Assembly: GCA_903904805.1 (NCBI GenBank)
Contig: CAIVDX010000252.1
Location: forward strand, 1-14,526
DNA: 14,526 nt
Source: an uncultured Rhodospirillales bacterium
Lineage (GTDB): Bacteria; Pseudomonadota; Alphaproteobacteria; Acetobacterales; Acetobacteraceae
Direction: 5' to 3'
The translations under genes and the position numbers were made by a program. The notes beneath the pieces were generated by a model. The model was not told the origin of the DNA. It was given only the letters and a program-made list of their open reading frames with translations, and searched no databases. Shown here piece after piece: positions 1 through 7,436 of the stretch; within the stretch, counting starts at the first letter, position 1, and every line of letters starts with the position of its first letter.

Positions 1-1433
1 ACGCAAGGCCGGCCCATGCCACGCGCCACCACCGCGGCGTGGCTGGTCATGCCGCCGCGCGTGGTGAGGATGCCGCGCGCGGCATGCATGCCGTGAATAT
101 CCTCGGGGCTGGTCTCGATGCGCACCAGAATCACCGCCTCGCCACGCTGGGCGCGGCTCTCGGCCTCATCGGCGCTGAACACAACCACACCGCAGGCAGC
201 ACCCGGGCTGGCCGGCAGACCGCGGCCGATCGCATTGCGCGCCGCCGTCGGGTCCAGCATCGGATGCAGCAGCTGATCCAGGCTCGCGGGATTGACGCGC
301 TTGATCGCCTCGGTGCGATCGATCAGCCCGGCATTGGCCATCTCAACCGCGATGCGCAAAGACGCCGCGGCGGTGCGCTTGCCGCTGCGGGTCTGCAGCA
401 TGTACAGCTTGTTCTGCTGCACGGTGAACTCGATGTCCTGCATATCCTTGTAGTGCTGCTCAAGGGTTTCACGCACCTTCAGCAGATCGGCATAGGCGTT
501 CGGCAGCGCTTCCTCCATCGCCACCTCGCCCGGCTTGGCGCGCAGCTTCGACAGCGGCTGCGGCGTGCGAATGCCCGCCACCACGTCCTCGCCCTGCGCG
601 TTCACCAGGAACTCGCCGTAGAAGATGTTCTCACCGGTCGACGGATCACGCGTGAAGCACACACCGGTGGCGCAATCCGCCCCCATGTTGCCGAACACCA
701 TCGCCTGCACATTCACCGCGGTGCCCCAACTTGCCGGAATGTCGTGCAGGCGGCGATAGGTGTTGGCGCGCGGGTTCATCCAGCTGCCGAACACCGCGGT
801 GATCGCCCCCCACAGCTGCTCCTCGGGGTCCTGCGGGAAGGGCCGGCCGATCTCGGCCTGCACCATGTCCTTGTAGCTCTCGACCACACGGTGCCAGTCC
901 TGCGCGGAAAGCTGGGTATCCTCGATCACATCACGATCGAGCTTCACGTGCTCGATGATCTCCTCGAAGCGGTGATGGTCCACGCCCAGCACCACCGAGC
1001 CATACATCTGGATGAAGCGGCGATAGCTGTCCCAGGCGAAGCGGGCGTCGTTGGCGCTGTCCGACAGGCCCTGCACCGTGGCGTCATTCAGGCCCAAATT
1101 CAGCACGGTATCCATCATGCCCGGCATCGACACCCGCGCGCCGGAGCGGACCGAGACCAGCAGCGGCTTGTGCTTGTCGCCGAATTTCAGCCCAACCGCC
1201 TGCTCGACGAGGCCAAGGGCGGCCTTCACCTGCTCCGGCAGCTCACCGGGGTAATTTTCCTTGTTCTCGTAATAGGCAGTGCAGACCTCGGTGGTGATGG
1301 TGAAGCCTGGCGGCACCGGCAGGCCGATCGAGGCCATCTCGGCGAGGTTCGCCCCCTTTCCCCCGAGCAGATTGCGCATGTCGGCGCGACCCTCATTGTG
1401 GCCGGCGCCGAAGCTGTAAACCCATTTCGTCAT
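1..1433 (-). CDS. ppdK: Pyruvate, phosphate dikinase, N-terminal half (cut by window edge)
   Basis: PPDK interconverts pyruvate + ATP + phosphate and PEP + AMP + PPi in the cytoplasm, through a phosphohistidine on a swivelling central domain. The visible 477 residues start MTKWVYSFGAGHNEGRADMR and contain the nucleotide-binding opening NLLGGKGANLAEM, then the ATP-grasp region. The phosphohistidine motif GGMTSHAAVVARGMG lies near the left edge, with His465 (codon at 39-41) as catalytic residue; the Clostridium symbiosum enzyme has it at 455. Thr463, two residues before it, is the position that PPDK regulatory proteins phosphorylate in known systems. About half of the usual ~890 residues, including the PEP/pyruvate barrel, lies outside the window. 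The ATG at 1433 has GAGGG 7 nt upstream, inside the end of glyS, with only 3 nt between glyS stop and this start, so it is very likely co-transcribed with glyQS. Identity is near certain from the motif. Confidence 0.97.
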   Translation of the reverse strand, partial: MTKWVYSFGAGHNEGRADMRNLLGGKGANLAEMASIGLPVPPGFTITTEVCTAYYENKENYPGELPEQVKAALGLVEQAVGLKFGDKHKPLLVSVRSGARVSMPGMMDTVLNLGLNDATVQGLSDSANDARFAWDSYRRFIQMYGSVVLGVDHHRFEEIIEHVKLDRDVIEDTQLSAQDWHRVVESYKDMVQAEIGRPFPQDPEEQLWGAITAVFGSWMNPRANTYRRLHDIPASWGTAVNVQAMVFGNMGADCATGVCFTRDPSTGENIFYGEFLVNAQGEDVVAGIRTPQPLSKLRAKPGEVAMEEALPNAYADLLKVRETLEQHYKDMQDIEFTVQQNKLYMLQTRSGKRTAAASLRIAVEMANAGLIDRTEAIKRVNPASLDQLLHPMLDPTAARNAIGRGLPASPGAACGVVVFSADEAESRAQRGEAVILVRIETSPEDIHGMHAARGILTTRGGMTSHAAVVARGMGRPC

Positions 1434-1436
1434 GCT

Positions 1437-3485
1437 CTAACCCTCGATGCGGGAGAAATCTGCGACAATCTGCATGCTATCTCGAACCGTGCGCAGCAGC
1501 AGCAGACGATTGCGGCGCAATTTTGGCTCAGGATCATTTACGGTGACGGAAGTGAAGAAATCGTCGAGCGGGGCACGCAATCCGGCCATCGCCGACATCG
1601 CCGCCGCGTCGTCCTCGCGGGCCAGCGCCGCGCGCAAGGCCGGAGCGGCCTGATCAAGAGCGGCGGCCAGCGCCTGCTCGGCCGGCTCGGTCAGCAGCGC
1701 CACCTCAGGGCGGCCCTCATGCGGACCGTCCTTCTTGTCCTCGATGCGCAGGATGTTGGCAGCACGCTTGTAGCCGGCCAGCAGATTCGCGCCGGCCTCG
1801 CTGGCCAGGAACGCAGCCACCGCTGACGTGCGGGCGATCAGCCGTGTCAGATCGCCATCGGCGCCGCCGGCCAGGATGGCAGAGAGCACATCATGCCGCG
1901 CCCCGTCGGCGCGCAGCTGCACCCGCAGCCGCTCGACCACGAAGCCCAGCAATTCGTCCGCATCCGCCGGCGGATCAAACCGGGCGGCAGCCTCGGCCAG
2001 CACCGCGCGCAGATCCAGCCGCAGGCCATTATCCAGCACCAGACGGATCACGCCGAGGGCCGCGCGCCGCAGCGCATAGGGGTCGCCCGACCCGGTCGGC
2101 TTTTCGCCCGCCGAGAAGAAACCGGCGAGCTGGTCGATCCGGTCGGCCAGGCCCAAACAGATCGCAACCGGGTCTGACGGCACGCTGTCACCCGCACCAC
2201 GCGGCTGATAATGCTGGCCGATCGCCTCGGCCACCGCGGCCGCCTCGCCATCATGCAGCGCATAATAGCCACCCATCACGCCCTGCAGCTCGGGGAACTC
2301 CCCCACCATGCCGGTGGTGAGATCGGCCTTGGCCAGCATCGCGGCACGCTCGGCCTGCTCCACCGGAGCGCCAAGTGCCGCGGCAATGCTGCCGGCCAGG
2401 CTCTCCAGCCGACGCACCCTGGCGTACTGCGTGCCAAGCTTGGCGTGAAACACGATGCCCTTCAGCGCCTCGACCCGATCGGCCAGCCGCGTGCGGCGAT
2501 CAAGGTCCCAGAAATGCCGCGCATCCGAGAAGCGCGCGCGCAGCACCCGCTCATTGCCCGCCACGATCGCCACGCCATTGTCGCGCGCATCAATGTTGGC
2601 GGCGAAGGCGAAACGCGCGGCGGGGCGGCCGGCGGCGTCACGCAGGGCGAAATAGCGCTGATTCACCCGCATCGAGACCTGCATCACCTCCGGCGGCAGG
2701 TCCATGAAGCGGTCATCGATGCGCCCCAGCAGCGGCACCGGCCACTCCACCAGGCCCGCCACCTCGTCCAGCAGGCCAGGATCGCTCACCACGGTGAGCC
2801 CCTCCGCGCGCGCCAGTTCGGCGATGCCGGTCTCGATGATGCGCTTGCGGTCCGCCACATCGGCGATCACCCGATGCGCCAGCAATGTGGTGACCCAATG
2901 CTCGGCACCCCTGACGGCCACCGCACCGGGGAAGTGGAAGCGATGCCCCTCGGTGAGATGCCCGGCGATCAGCCCGTGACCGCTATCCTCACCCTCGGCC
3001 AGGCTGAAGGGCACCACCGCGCCATCCAGCAGCGCCAGGATCCGCCGCAGCGGACGCACCCAGGTGAAGCCACTGCCGGCCCCCCAGCGCATCGATTTCG
3101 GCCACGGGAAGCGCCGCAGCAGACCCGGCAGCACGGCTGAAATGATCGCCTCGGCGGGCTGGGCATCGGCGGATTTCTCCAGCACCCAGAACTCGCCTTC
3201 CTGCTTCAGCGCCTCCCGCGCGGCACCATGCTTGCGCAGAAAACCCGCCAACGCCTGCTCCGGCGCGGAGATGCGCGGGCCACGCTCGACGGTCGCGCTC
3301 GCCACCGTCGAGGCGGCGACATCCAACGCGATGGCGATGCGGCGCGGCCCATACCAGCAGCGGCCACCGGTCGGGCTCAGCGGCGCGATCGCCTCGCTGA
3401 CCAGACGCAGCAGGTCATCCGCACCGCGCGCCTGCATGCGCGCGGGGATTTCCTCGCAGAACAGCTCCAGAAAAAACTCGGCCAT
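1437..3485 (-). CDS. glyS: Glycyl-tRNA synthetase beta subunit
   Basis: Beta chain of the heterotetrameric (alpha2beta2) bacterial glycyl-tRNA synthetase; it supplies tRNA binding while GlyQ forms glycyl-adenylate. The 682-residue protein is close to E. coli GlyS (689). It begins MAEFFLELFCEEIPARM, typical of the family; other family segments are the KSMRWG and FTWVRPLRRIL stretches in the N-terminal third. The anticodon-binding DALR-like end carries YKRAANIL (about 572-579) and finishes NRLLLLRTVRDSMQIVADFS. The frame stays open upstream to 3623, but those 46 residues lie inside glyQ and are not family-like. The ATG at 3485 was chosen because it overlaps the glyQ stop by one base (TGATG), the usual coupled arrangement. 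No truncation or missing motif is seen. Confidence 0.98.
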   Translation of the reverse strand: MAEFFLELFCEEIPARMQARGADDLLRLVSEAIAPLSPTGGRCWYGPRRIAIALDVAASTVASATVERGPRISAPEQALAGFLRKHGAAREALKQEGEFWVLEKSADAQPAEAIISAVLPGLLRRFPWPKSMRWGAGSGFTWVRPLRRILALLDGAVVPFSLAEGEDSGHGLIAGHLTEGHRFHFPGAVAVRGAEHWVTTLLAHRVIADVADRKRIIETGIAELARAEGLTVVSDPGLLDEVAGLVEWPVPLLGRIDDRFMDLPPEVMQVSMRVNQRYFALRDAAGRPAARFAFAANIDARDNGVAIVAGNERVLRARFSDARHFWDLDRRTRLADRVEALKGIVFHAKLGTQYARVRRLESLAGSIAAALGAPVEQAERAAMLAKADLTTGMVGEFPELQGVMGGYYALHDGEAAAVAEAIGQHYQPRGAGDSVPSDPVAICLGLADRIDQLAGFFSAGEKPTGSGDPYALRRAALGVIRLVLDNGLRLDLRAVLAEAAARFDPPADADELLGFVVERLRVQLRADGARHDVLSAILAGGADGDLTRLIARTSAVAAFLASEAGANLLAGYKRAANILRIEDKKDGPHEGRPEVALLTEPAEQALAAALDQAAPALRAALAREDDAAAMSAMAGLRAPLDDFFTSVTVNDPEPKLRRNRLLLLRTVRDSMQIVADFSRIEG

Positions 3486-4360
3486 CAAACGGTACCCGCC
3501 AGATAGGCCTCGCAGCAGCCCTTCGCCAACGCCCGCACCCGGCCGATATAGCTCGCCCGTTCCGCCACGCTGATCACGCCGCGCGCATCCAGCAGATTGA
3601 ACATGTGGCTGGCGCGGATGCACTGGTCATAGGCCGGCAGCGACAATGCCCGCGCCAGCAGCGCCGCGCACTCGGCCTCGGCATCGGCGAAATGCCGCGC
3701 CAGCATCGATGTGTCGGCCGCCTCGAAATTATGCGCGGAGAATTCCTGCTCATTGCGCAGGAACACGTCGCCATAGGTCAGACGCTGGGCAGGATCGGGG
3801 GCGCCATTGAAATCGAGGTCATAGACATTCTCGACCCCCTGCACATACATCGCCAGCCGCTCCAGCCCGTAGGTCAGCTCGCAGCTCGGCAGATCCACCG
3901 CAATGCCGCCCACCTGCTGGAAATAGGTGAACTGCGTCACCTCCATGCCGTCGCACCAGACCTCCCAGCCCAGCCCCCAGGCGCCCAGCGTCGGGCTCTC
4001 CCAGTCATCCTCGACGAAACGGATGTCATGCAGGTCGGGGTCGATGCCGATCGCCCGATAGCTGTCGAGCAGCAGCGACTGGCAGTCCGCCGGCGAGGGC
4101 TTCAGGATCACCTGATACTGGTAATAATGCTGCAGACGGTTCGGGTTCTCGCCATAGCGCCCATCCGACGGCCGACGGCAGGGCTGCAAATAGGCGGCCC
4201 GCCATGGCTTCGGGCCCAGCGCGCGCAGGGTGGTGGCCGGATGAAACGTGCCCGCACCCATCTCGGCGTCGTAGGGCTGCAAAATCGCGCAGCCCTGCTT
4301 GGCCCAATAGGCATGCAGGCGCAGGATCAAATCCTGGAATGAGGGGCGATCGTGGGACAC
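3485..4360 (-). CDS. glyQ: Glycyl-tRNA synthetase alpha subunit
   Basis: Catalytic class II aminoacyl-tRNA synthetase subunit that activates glycine with ATP; works with GlyS. The 291-residue product follows E. coli GlyQ almost throughout: YWAKQGCAILQPYDAEMGAG near the N-terminus, QPCRRPSDGRYGENPNRL (motif 2 region, about 59-76), LGAWGLGWEVWCDGMEVTQF (about 125-144) and TYGLERLAMY (163-172). The start is GTG at 4360, with GGAAG 7 nt upstream on the minus strand; no better in-frame ATG exists at the N-terminus and FQDLILRLHAYW follows at the expected distance. It is the first gene of the inferred glyQ-glyS-ppdK operon. Nothing in the leader resembles a T-box. Confidence 0.98.
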   Translation of the reverse strand: MSHDRPSFQDLILRLHAYWAKQGCAILQPYDAEMGAGTFHPATTLRALGPKPWRAAYLQPCRRPSDGRYGENPNRLQHYYQYQVILKPSPADCQSLLLDSYRAIGIDPDLHDIRFVEDDWESPTLGAWGLGWEVWCDGMEVTQFTYFQQVGGIAVDLPSCELTYGLERLAMYVQGVENVYDLDFNGAPDPAQRLTYGDVFLRNEQEFSAHNFEAADTSMLARHFADAEAECAALLARALSLPAYDQCIRASHMFNLLDARGVISVAERASYIGRVRALAKGCCEAYLAGTV

Positions 4361-4396
4361 TCAGGCACTTCCATCGGCAGGTCGAAAACGCGCCGC

Positions 4397-4425
4397 ACCA
4401 TAGTGTCCGGGGTATGCAGCGGCAA
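4397..4425 (-). promoter_or_regulatory. Candidate sigma70-type promoter for glyQ-glyS-ppdK
   Basis: On the minus strand, TTGCCG (4425-4420) and TATGGT (4402-4397) are separated by exactly 17 nt; each matches 4 of 6 consensus bases. Transcription would begin near 4390, leaving a leader of about 30 nt that holds GGAAG before the GTG start at 4360. The rest of 4361-4587 (227 bases between glyQ and the plus-strand membrane gene) shows no convincing gene, RNA or terminator. An A-rich stretch at 4458-4490 may hold a plus-strand promoter, but no well-spaced element pair was found. Positional fit is good; the match quality alone would occur by chance fairly often. Confidence 0.4.
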
Positions 4426-4587
4426 TGCGCGCCAGGTCTGGCCTGGGTCACTTGCACGAAAAACTGCGAATGAGGACAAAATTCTACAAAGGAGTCAGGC
4501 GGCAGGCGCGTCTTTCCTGCCCCCCCTTCATGGCGCGCGACGCGAGGAACTTTTGGCAGTTCACCGCCCAAAGCTCGCTGGCCCCTG

Positions 4588-4977
4588 ATGCGCAACCGAG
4601 GTGACTGGATCGGCATCGCGGCGTGCGTCGCGACGACGGGGGCGATGATCGCTTATCGGGCGTGGGGCGTCGAACCCGGCTTTTGGGTCGCCGCATGCAC
4701 CAGCGCGGACCCACCTTTGGCCTGCATCCCACGCGCGGCACTCGGCTTCGCGCAATATTGGTCGCTCTGGGGCCTCGCCGCGCTGACCGCCGGCACGAGC
4801 GCGTTCGCCCTGGCCTCCAGGCCTCTGGGCATGCTCGCGGTGGCCCTCGGCGCGATGGCGGTGATCAACTGGAATGCGAGCTGGGGCATGCTGGGCCTGG
4901 CTCTCGGCGCCTGGGCCTGGCTGGACCCAGCAAGGAGGGGGCGACCAGCACGACAGACAGCAGGGCCCACAGGCTGA
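4588..4977 (+). CDS. Small putative inner-membrane protein, unknown function
   Basis: I do not recognise a family. The 129-residue product begins MRNRGDWIGIAACVATTG and has about three hydrophobic segments: residues 8-28, 55-76 and 79-111. Two cysteines lie in the loop between the first and second (ACTSADPPLAC). Codons up to residue 113 carry the strong G/C third-position bias of the neighbours, which argues that this is a real gene. From residue 114 the tail (PARRRGRPARQ) is basic and uses unlike codons such as CCA, GCA, AGG, CGA and ACA. That tail lies over the 3' end of the convergent GH17 gene, 113 nt overlapping in all. No clear Shine-Dalgarno precedes the ATG, so the start is uncertain. 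A small accessory protein of the GH17 enzyme is conceivable, but nothing shows it. Confidence 0.6.
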   Translation: MRNRGDWIGIAACVATTGAMIAYRAWGVEPGFWVAACTSADPPLACIPRAALGFAQYWSLWGLAALTAGTSAFALASRPLGMLAVALGAMAVINWNASWGMLGLALGAWAWLDPARRGRPARQTAGPTG

Positions 4978-6481
4978 AGGGCCAATTCCCCACCCCCTCC
5001 TGCGCCACGACCACCACCGCCCCGAACGTCACCACCGCCCCGAGCACCAATTCCGCCAGCCCGCGCGGCGCGCCCCCCAGCCAGCAGCGCCACAGCGCCA
5101 CCACGATCGACACCGCCAGCGCCGGGGTCGGCACGTCGCGATAGCGCGCATCAACCACCAGCAGCAGCTGCAACACCGCCGCCGTCCACAGGAACCAGAA
5201 CGCCAGGTCGCTCAGCACCGACATGGCCGACCAGCCCTGCCAGTCCCCGCGCAGCACCGCCTGCAGCCAGCTGCTCGCCGCCGCACCATCACGCGCGCGA
5301 TCAAGCCGGGCGACCCGCATCGCCACCACCGCCAGCACCGCTTGCGCCGGCAAATTCACCAGCGCCGCGCCATAGGCGAATTCGTCATACAGAACAGGCA
5401 ACTGTGCCCAGCCCGCGAAGGCCAGCGCGCCCGCCAACCCCCAGGCCAGCAGCGCCGTCACCCCTGGCTCCGCCCGCCGCCGGGCCGGATTGGCCAGCCC
5501 CAGCAGCAGCAGAAACAGCACGCCCTGCGCGGCCGCCACGGCGCGCCAGTCCGGATCCTCCTCCAGCGCGCCGGAGAGCGGGAATTTCTCGCCGCGATTC
5601 TGGCTCCAGATCCCCCAATTGGCGCCCACCACGCCCTCATTGATATATTTCCAGCCCTGATCGAACGCCTCGATCAGATTATACTCGAAGCCCTCCGCCT
5701 CGCTCAGCGCGATGAACCGCCGCAGAAACATCGCCTGCTCCACCCGCCCCGGTGCGGCATCACGCCGCCAGCGCCCGCGGCTCGGCCAGCCGGTCTCACC
5801 AATGACGATCTTTTTCCCCGGGAACCGCGCGACCATCTGCCGATAGATGTCGCGCACATGCGCCACCGCCCCCGCGATGTTGGTTGGATTATCCTCCCAA
5901 TAGGGCAGCAGATGCACGGTGATGACATCCACATGCTCCGCCAGCTGGGGGAATTTCAGCCAGAACTCCCACACATCCGCATAGGTCACCGGCTGGCTGA
6001 CGGCGGCACGCACCTGGTCGATGTCGGCGATCAGCGCCTCCACCGGCAGGTCGCGGCGCAGCAGCACCTCGTTGCCCACCACCACCCGCGTGATGGTGCC
6101 CGGATGCGTCCGGGCGAGCGTGATGCCGCGGCCAAGCTCGCGCGCATTGCCGGCCAGATCCCCGCCGAGCCAGATGCCCTGCCAGACCGTCAGGCCATGG
6201 CGCGCAGCGAGTGCGGCGGTGTCGTAATCGCCCTCGTTCGCCGCATAGGTGCGCACCCCGTCCGCCCGTGTCGCGACCAGGGCGAGGTCGGCATCCACCT
6301 GCGCCTCGCTCGGAAAGCGGCCGGTGAAGGGCGACTGCCCCGGTCGAAACGGCGCGAACGAGACCGAGTGCAGCCGCGCGGCCGGCATCGTCACATCGCC
6401 CGCCATCGGCCGATTCGCGGCGAACCATGGCAGCGGGGTGAGGATCAGCAGAACCAGGGCAATGACAGCAAGGCGGGCCAT
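4865..6481 (-). CDS. Membrane-anchored GH17 beta-1,3-glucan hydrolase/transglycosylase
   Basis: Glycoside hydrolase family 17 acts on beta-1,3-glucans; several characterised Gram-negative members transfer glucan rather than hydrolyse it. The 538-residue protein starts with a signal-anchor helix (about 3-22), followed by a periplasm-type catalytic domain (about 35-305). It has VVVGNEVLLR with Glu138 as likely acid/base and the GH17 signature KIVIGETGWPSRG with Glu229 as likely nucleophile. Residues 313-517 form about seven hydrophobic helices, so the enzyme appears to be embedded in the inner membrane. The ATG at 6481 was preferred over an in-frame upstream one at 6571 because AGGTGG lies just upstream and the helix then begins at once. 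The last 20 residues (from Gly519) are polar with unlike codon use, where the frame enters the opposite gene. No glucan synthase is in the window, so the substrate is inferred only from the family. Confidence 0.93.
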   Translation of the reverse strand: MARLAVIALVLLILTPLPWFAANRPMAGDVTMPAARLHSVSFAPFRPGQSPFTGRFPSEAQVDADLALVATRADGVRTYAANEGDYDTAALAARHGLTVWQGIWLGGDLAGNARELGRGITLARTHPGTITRVVVGNEVLLRRDLPVEALIADIDQVRAAVSQPVTYADVWEFWLKFPQLAEHVDVITVHLLPYWEDNPTNIAGAVAHVRDIYRQMVARFPGKKIVIGETGWPSRGRWRRDAAPGRVEQAMFLRRFIALSEAEGFEYNLIEAFDQGWKYINEGVVGANWGIWSQNRGEKFPLSGALEEDPDWRAVAAAQGVLFLLLLGLANPARRRAEPGVTALLAWGLAGALAFAGWAQLPVLYDEFAYGAALVNLPAQAVLAVVAMRVARLDRARDGAAASSWLQAVLRGDWQGWSAMSVLSDLAFWFLWTAAVLQLLLVVDARYRDVPTPALAVSIVVALWRCWLGGAPRGLAELVLGAVVTFGAVVVVAQEGVGNWPFSLWALLSVVLVAPSLLGPARPRRREPGPACPSSHSS

Positions 6482-6591
6482 GCGCCCACCTAAAGCCGTT
6501 TGCCCCGGCCGCAAAACCAGCCCCGCTTGAACCGACCTCATCGGCGCGCCATGTGCCGTTCGAGGCTTCACCTCCCAAAGGGCAGTTTCCC

Positions 6592-7416
6592 ATGACCAAC
6601 GAGGAACGCGATCTTCTCACCAGCTTCGTCCAGCGCATCGCCGGCGCGGGTGCCGCTCCCGGCAGCCTGCCGCCTGTCGAGCCGATGGCGGACCAGCTGA
6701 TCGCCGATCTGTTCACCCGCCACCCCGAGGCGCGGTATCGCATGACCCAGACCGCCTTCGTGCAGGAGGCCGCACTGGCCCAGGCGCAGGCGCGCATCCA
6801 GCAACTGCAGGCAGCGCTTGAGCAGGCGCAGCGCACCGCGCAGGCCGCGCAGAACGCGCCGGCGAAATCCGGTGGCGGCTTCTTCGGCGGCCTGTTCGGC
6901 GGCGGCCAGCCCGCCGCACCCGCGCCGGTCCCGCAGCAAGGCAACCCCTGGGGCCAGCCCGTGCAGCCGCAATTCGCACCGCAGCCCCAGCCCTATCCGC
7001 AACAGCCCGCCTATCCGCCGCAGATGATGCAGCAGGGCCCCGGCTTCTTCGGCTCCGCGCTGCGCACCGCGGCCGGCGTGGCCGGCGGCGTGGTGCTGGC
7101 CGACACGCTGATGGGCATGTTCTCCGGCCCGCACATGGGCGGCGGGTTCGGCGGCGGTGGCTTCGGCGGCAGTGGCTTCGGGGGCGCCGGCTTCGGGGGC
7201 GGTGGCTTCGGCGCGGTGCCGACGGTGAACGAAACCACCATCATCAACAATTACGGCGACCAGGCCGCCTTGCCTGTCCCGCCCGAGCCCCCCGGCTGGG
7301 GCGGTCAGCAAACCGCCAGTTGGGACGCACCCGGCACCGACAGCAGCGGCTGGCAGGACGCCAGCAGCAATGACGACGGCTTCGGCGGCGGCTTCGACGA
7401 CAACACCGACGTCTGA
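6592..7416 (+). CDS. DUF2076 family protein with Gly/Phe-rich region
   Basis: Matches the DUF2076 pattern as I know it; its function is not established. The 274-residue product has an N-terminal helical part (MTNEERDLLTSFVQRI, then TQTAFVQEAALAQAQARIQQ, residues about 1-92) likely to form a coiled coil. A GGGFFGGLFGGG patch follows, then a Pro/Gln-rich linker (about 105-150). Next comes the family-typical FFGSALRTAAGVAGGVVLAD segment, four GGxGF repeats (187-206), NETTIINNYG, and an acidic DDGFGGGFDDNTDV end. It has no signal peptide. The ATG at 6592 opens the family motif directly; the frame is open upstream to 6553 but without family sequence. It diverges from the GH17 gene across 110 bases. 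TTGAAC (6527-6532) there is the only -35-like element noticed, and it lacks a good -10. Confidence 0.9.
   Translation: MTNEERDLLTSFVQRIAGAGAAPGSLPPVEPMADQLIADLFTRHPEARYRMTQTAFVQEAALAQAQARIQQLQAALEQAQRTAQAAQNAPAKSGGGFFGGLFGGGQPAAPAPVPQQGNPWGQPVQPQFAPQPQPYPQQPAYPPQMMQQGPGFFGSALRTAAGVAGGVVLADTLMGMFSGPHMGGGFGGGGFGGSGFGGAGFGGGGFGAVPTVNETTIINNYGDQAALPVPPEPPGWGGQQTASWDAPGTDSSGWQDASSNDDGFGGGFDDNTDV
7150..7209 (+). repeat. Four tandem 15-bp repeats inside the DUF2076 gene
   Basis: Four consecutive 15-nt units (7150-7164, 7165-7179, 7180-7194, 7195-7209) follow the pattern GGSGGCRSYGGCTTC and encode GGGGF, GGSGF, GGAGF and GGGGF. The flanking GGCGGGTTC and GGCGCG look like degenerate edges of the same array. 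The unit length keeps frame, so copy number could change by slippage without breaking the protein. Confidence 0.85.
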
Positions 7417-7436
7417 TGTGTCGAAAACACCTGGCC

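Noticed and set aside
39..1826. Plus-strand open frame of 595 codons opposite ppdK and the end of glyS.
   Set aside because: It spans two real genes on the other strand, is His/Arg/Gln-rich with no recognisable domain, and is what GC-rich codon bias produces antisense.
3486..3623. 46-residue N-terminal extension of GlyS in the same frame.
   Set aside because: It lies wholly within glyQ, is unlike GlyS proteins, and the ATG at 3485 fits family length and the coupled overlap.
4530..4604. Possible 24-codon upstream ORF (ATG 4530, TGA 4602-4604) overlapping the start of the small membrane gene, with a perfect AAAGGAG at 4488-4494 further up.
   Set aside because: The AAAGGAG is about 35 nt from that ATG and has no start codon at normal spacing; the peptide shows nothing recognisable.
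4874..6493. Plus-strand open frame of 539 codons opposite the GH17 gene.
   Set aside because: Low-complexity Arg/His/Gln/Pro translation; the minus strand carries intact GH17 signatures.
6482..6591. Promoter pair for the divergent GH17 and DUF2076 genes.
   Set aside because: Only a lone TTGAAC (6527-6532) with no matching -10; too weak to list as a feature.
7417..7436. Short inverted repeat GTGT-CGAAA-ACAC between the convergent DUF2076 and hydrolase stops, considered as a shared terminator.
   Set aside because: Only four base pairs and no T-run on either strand.
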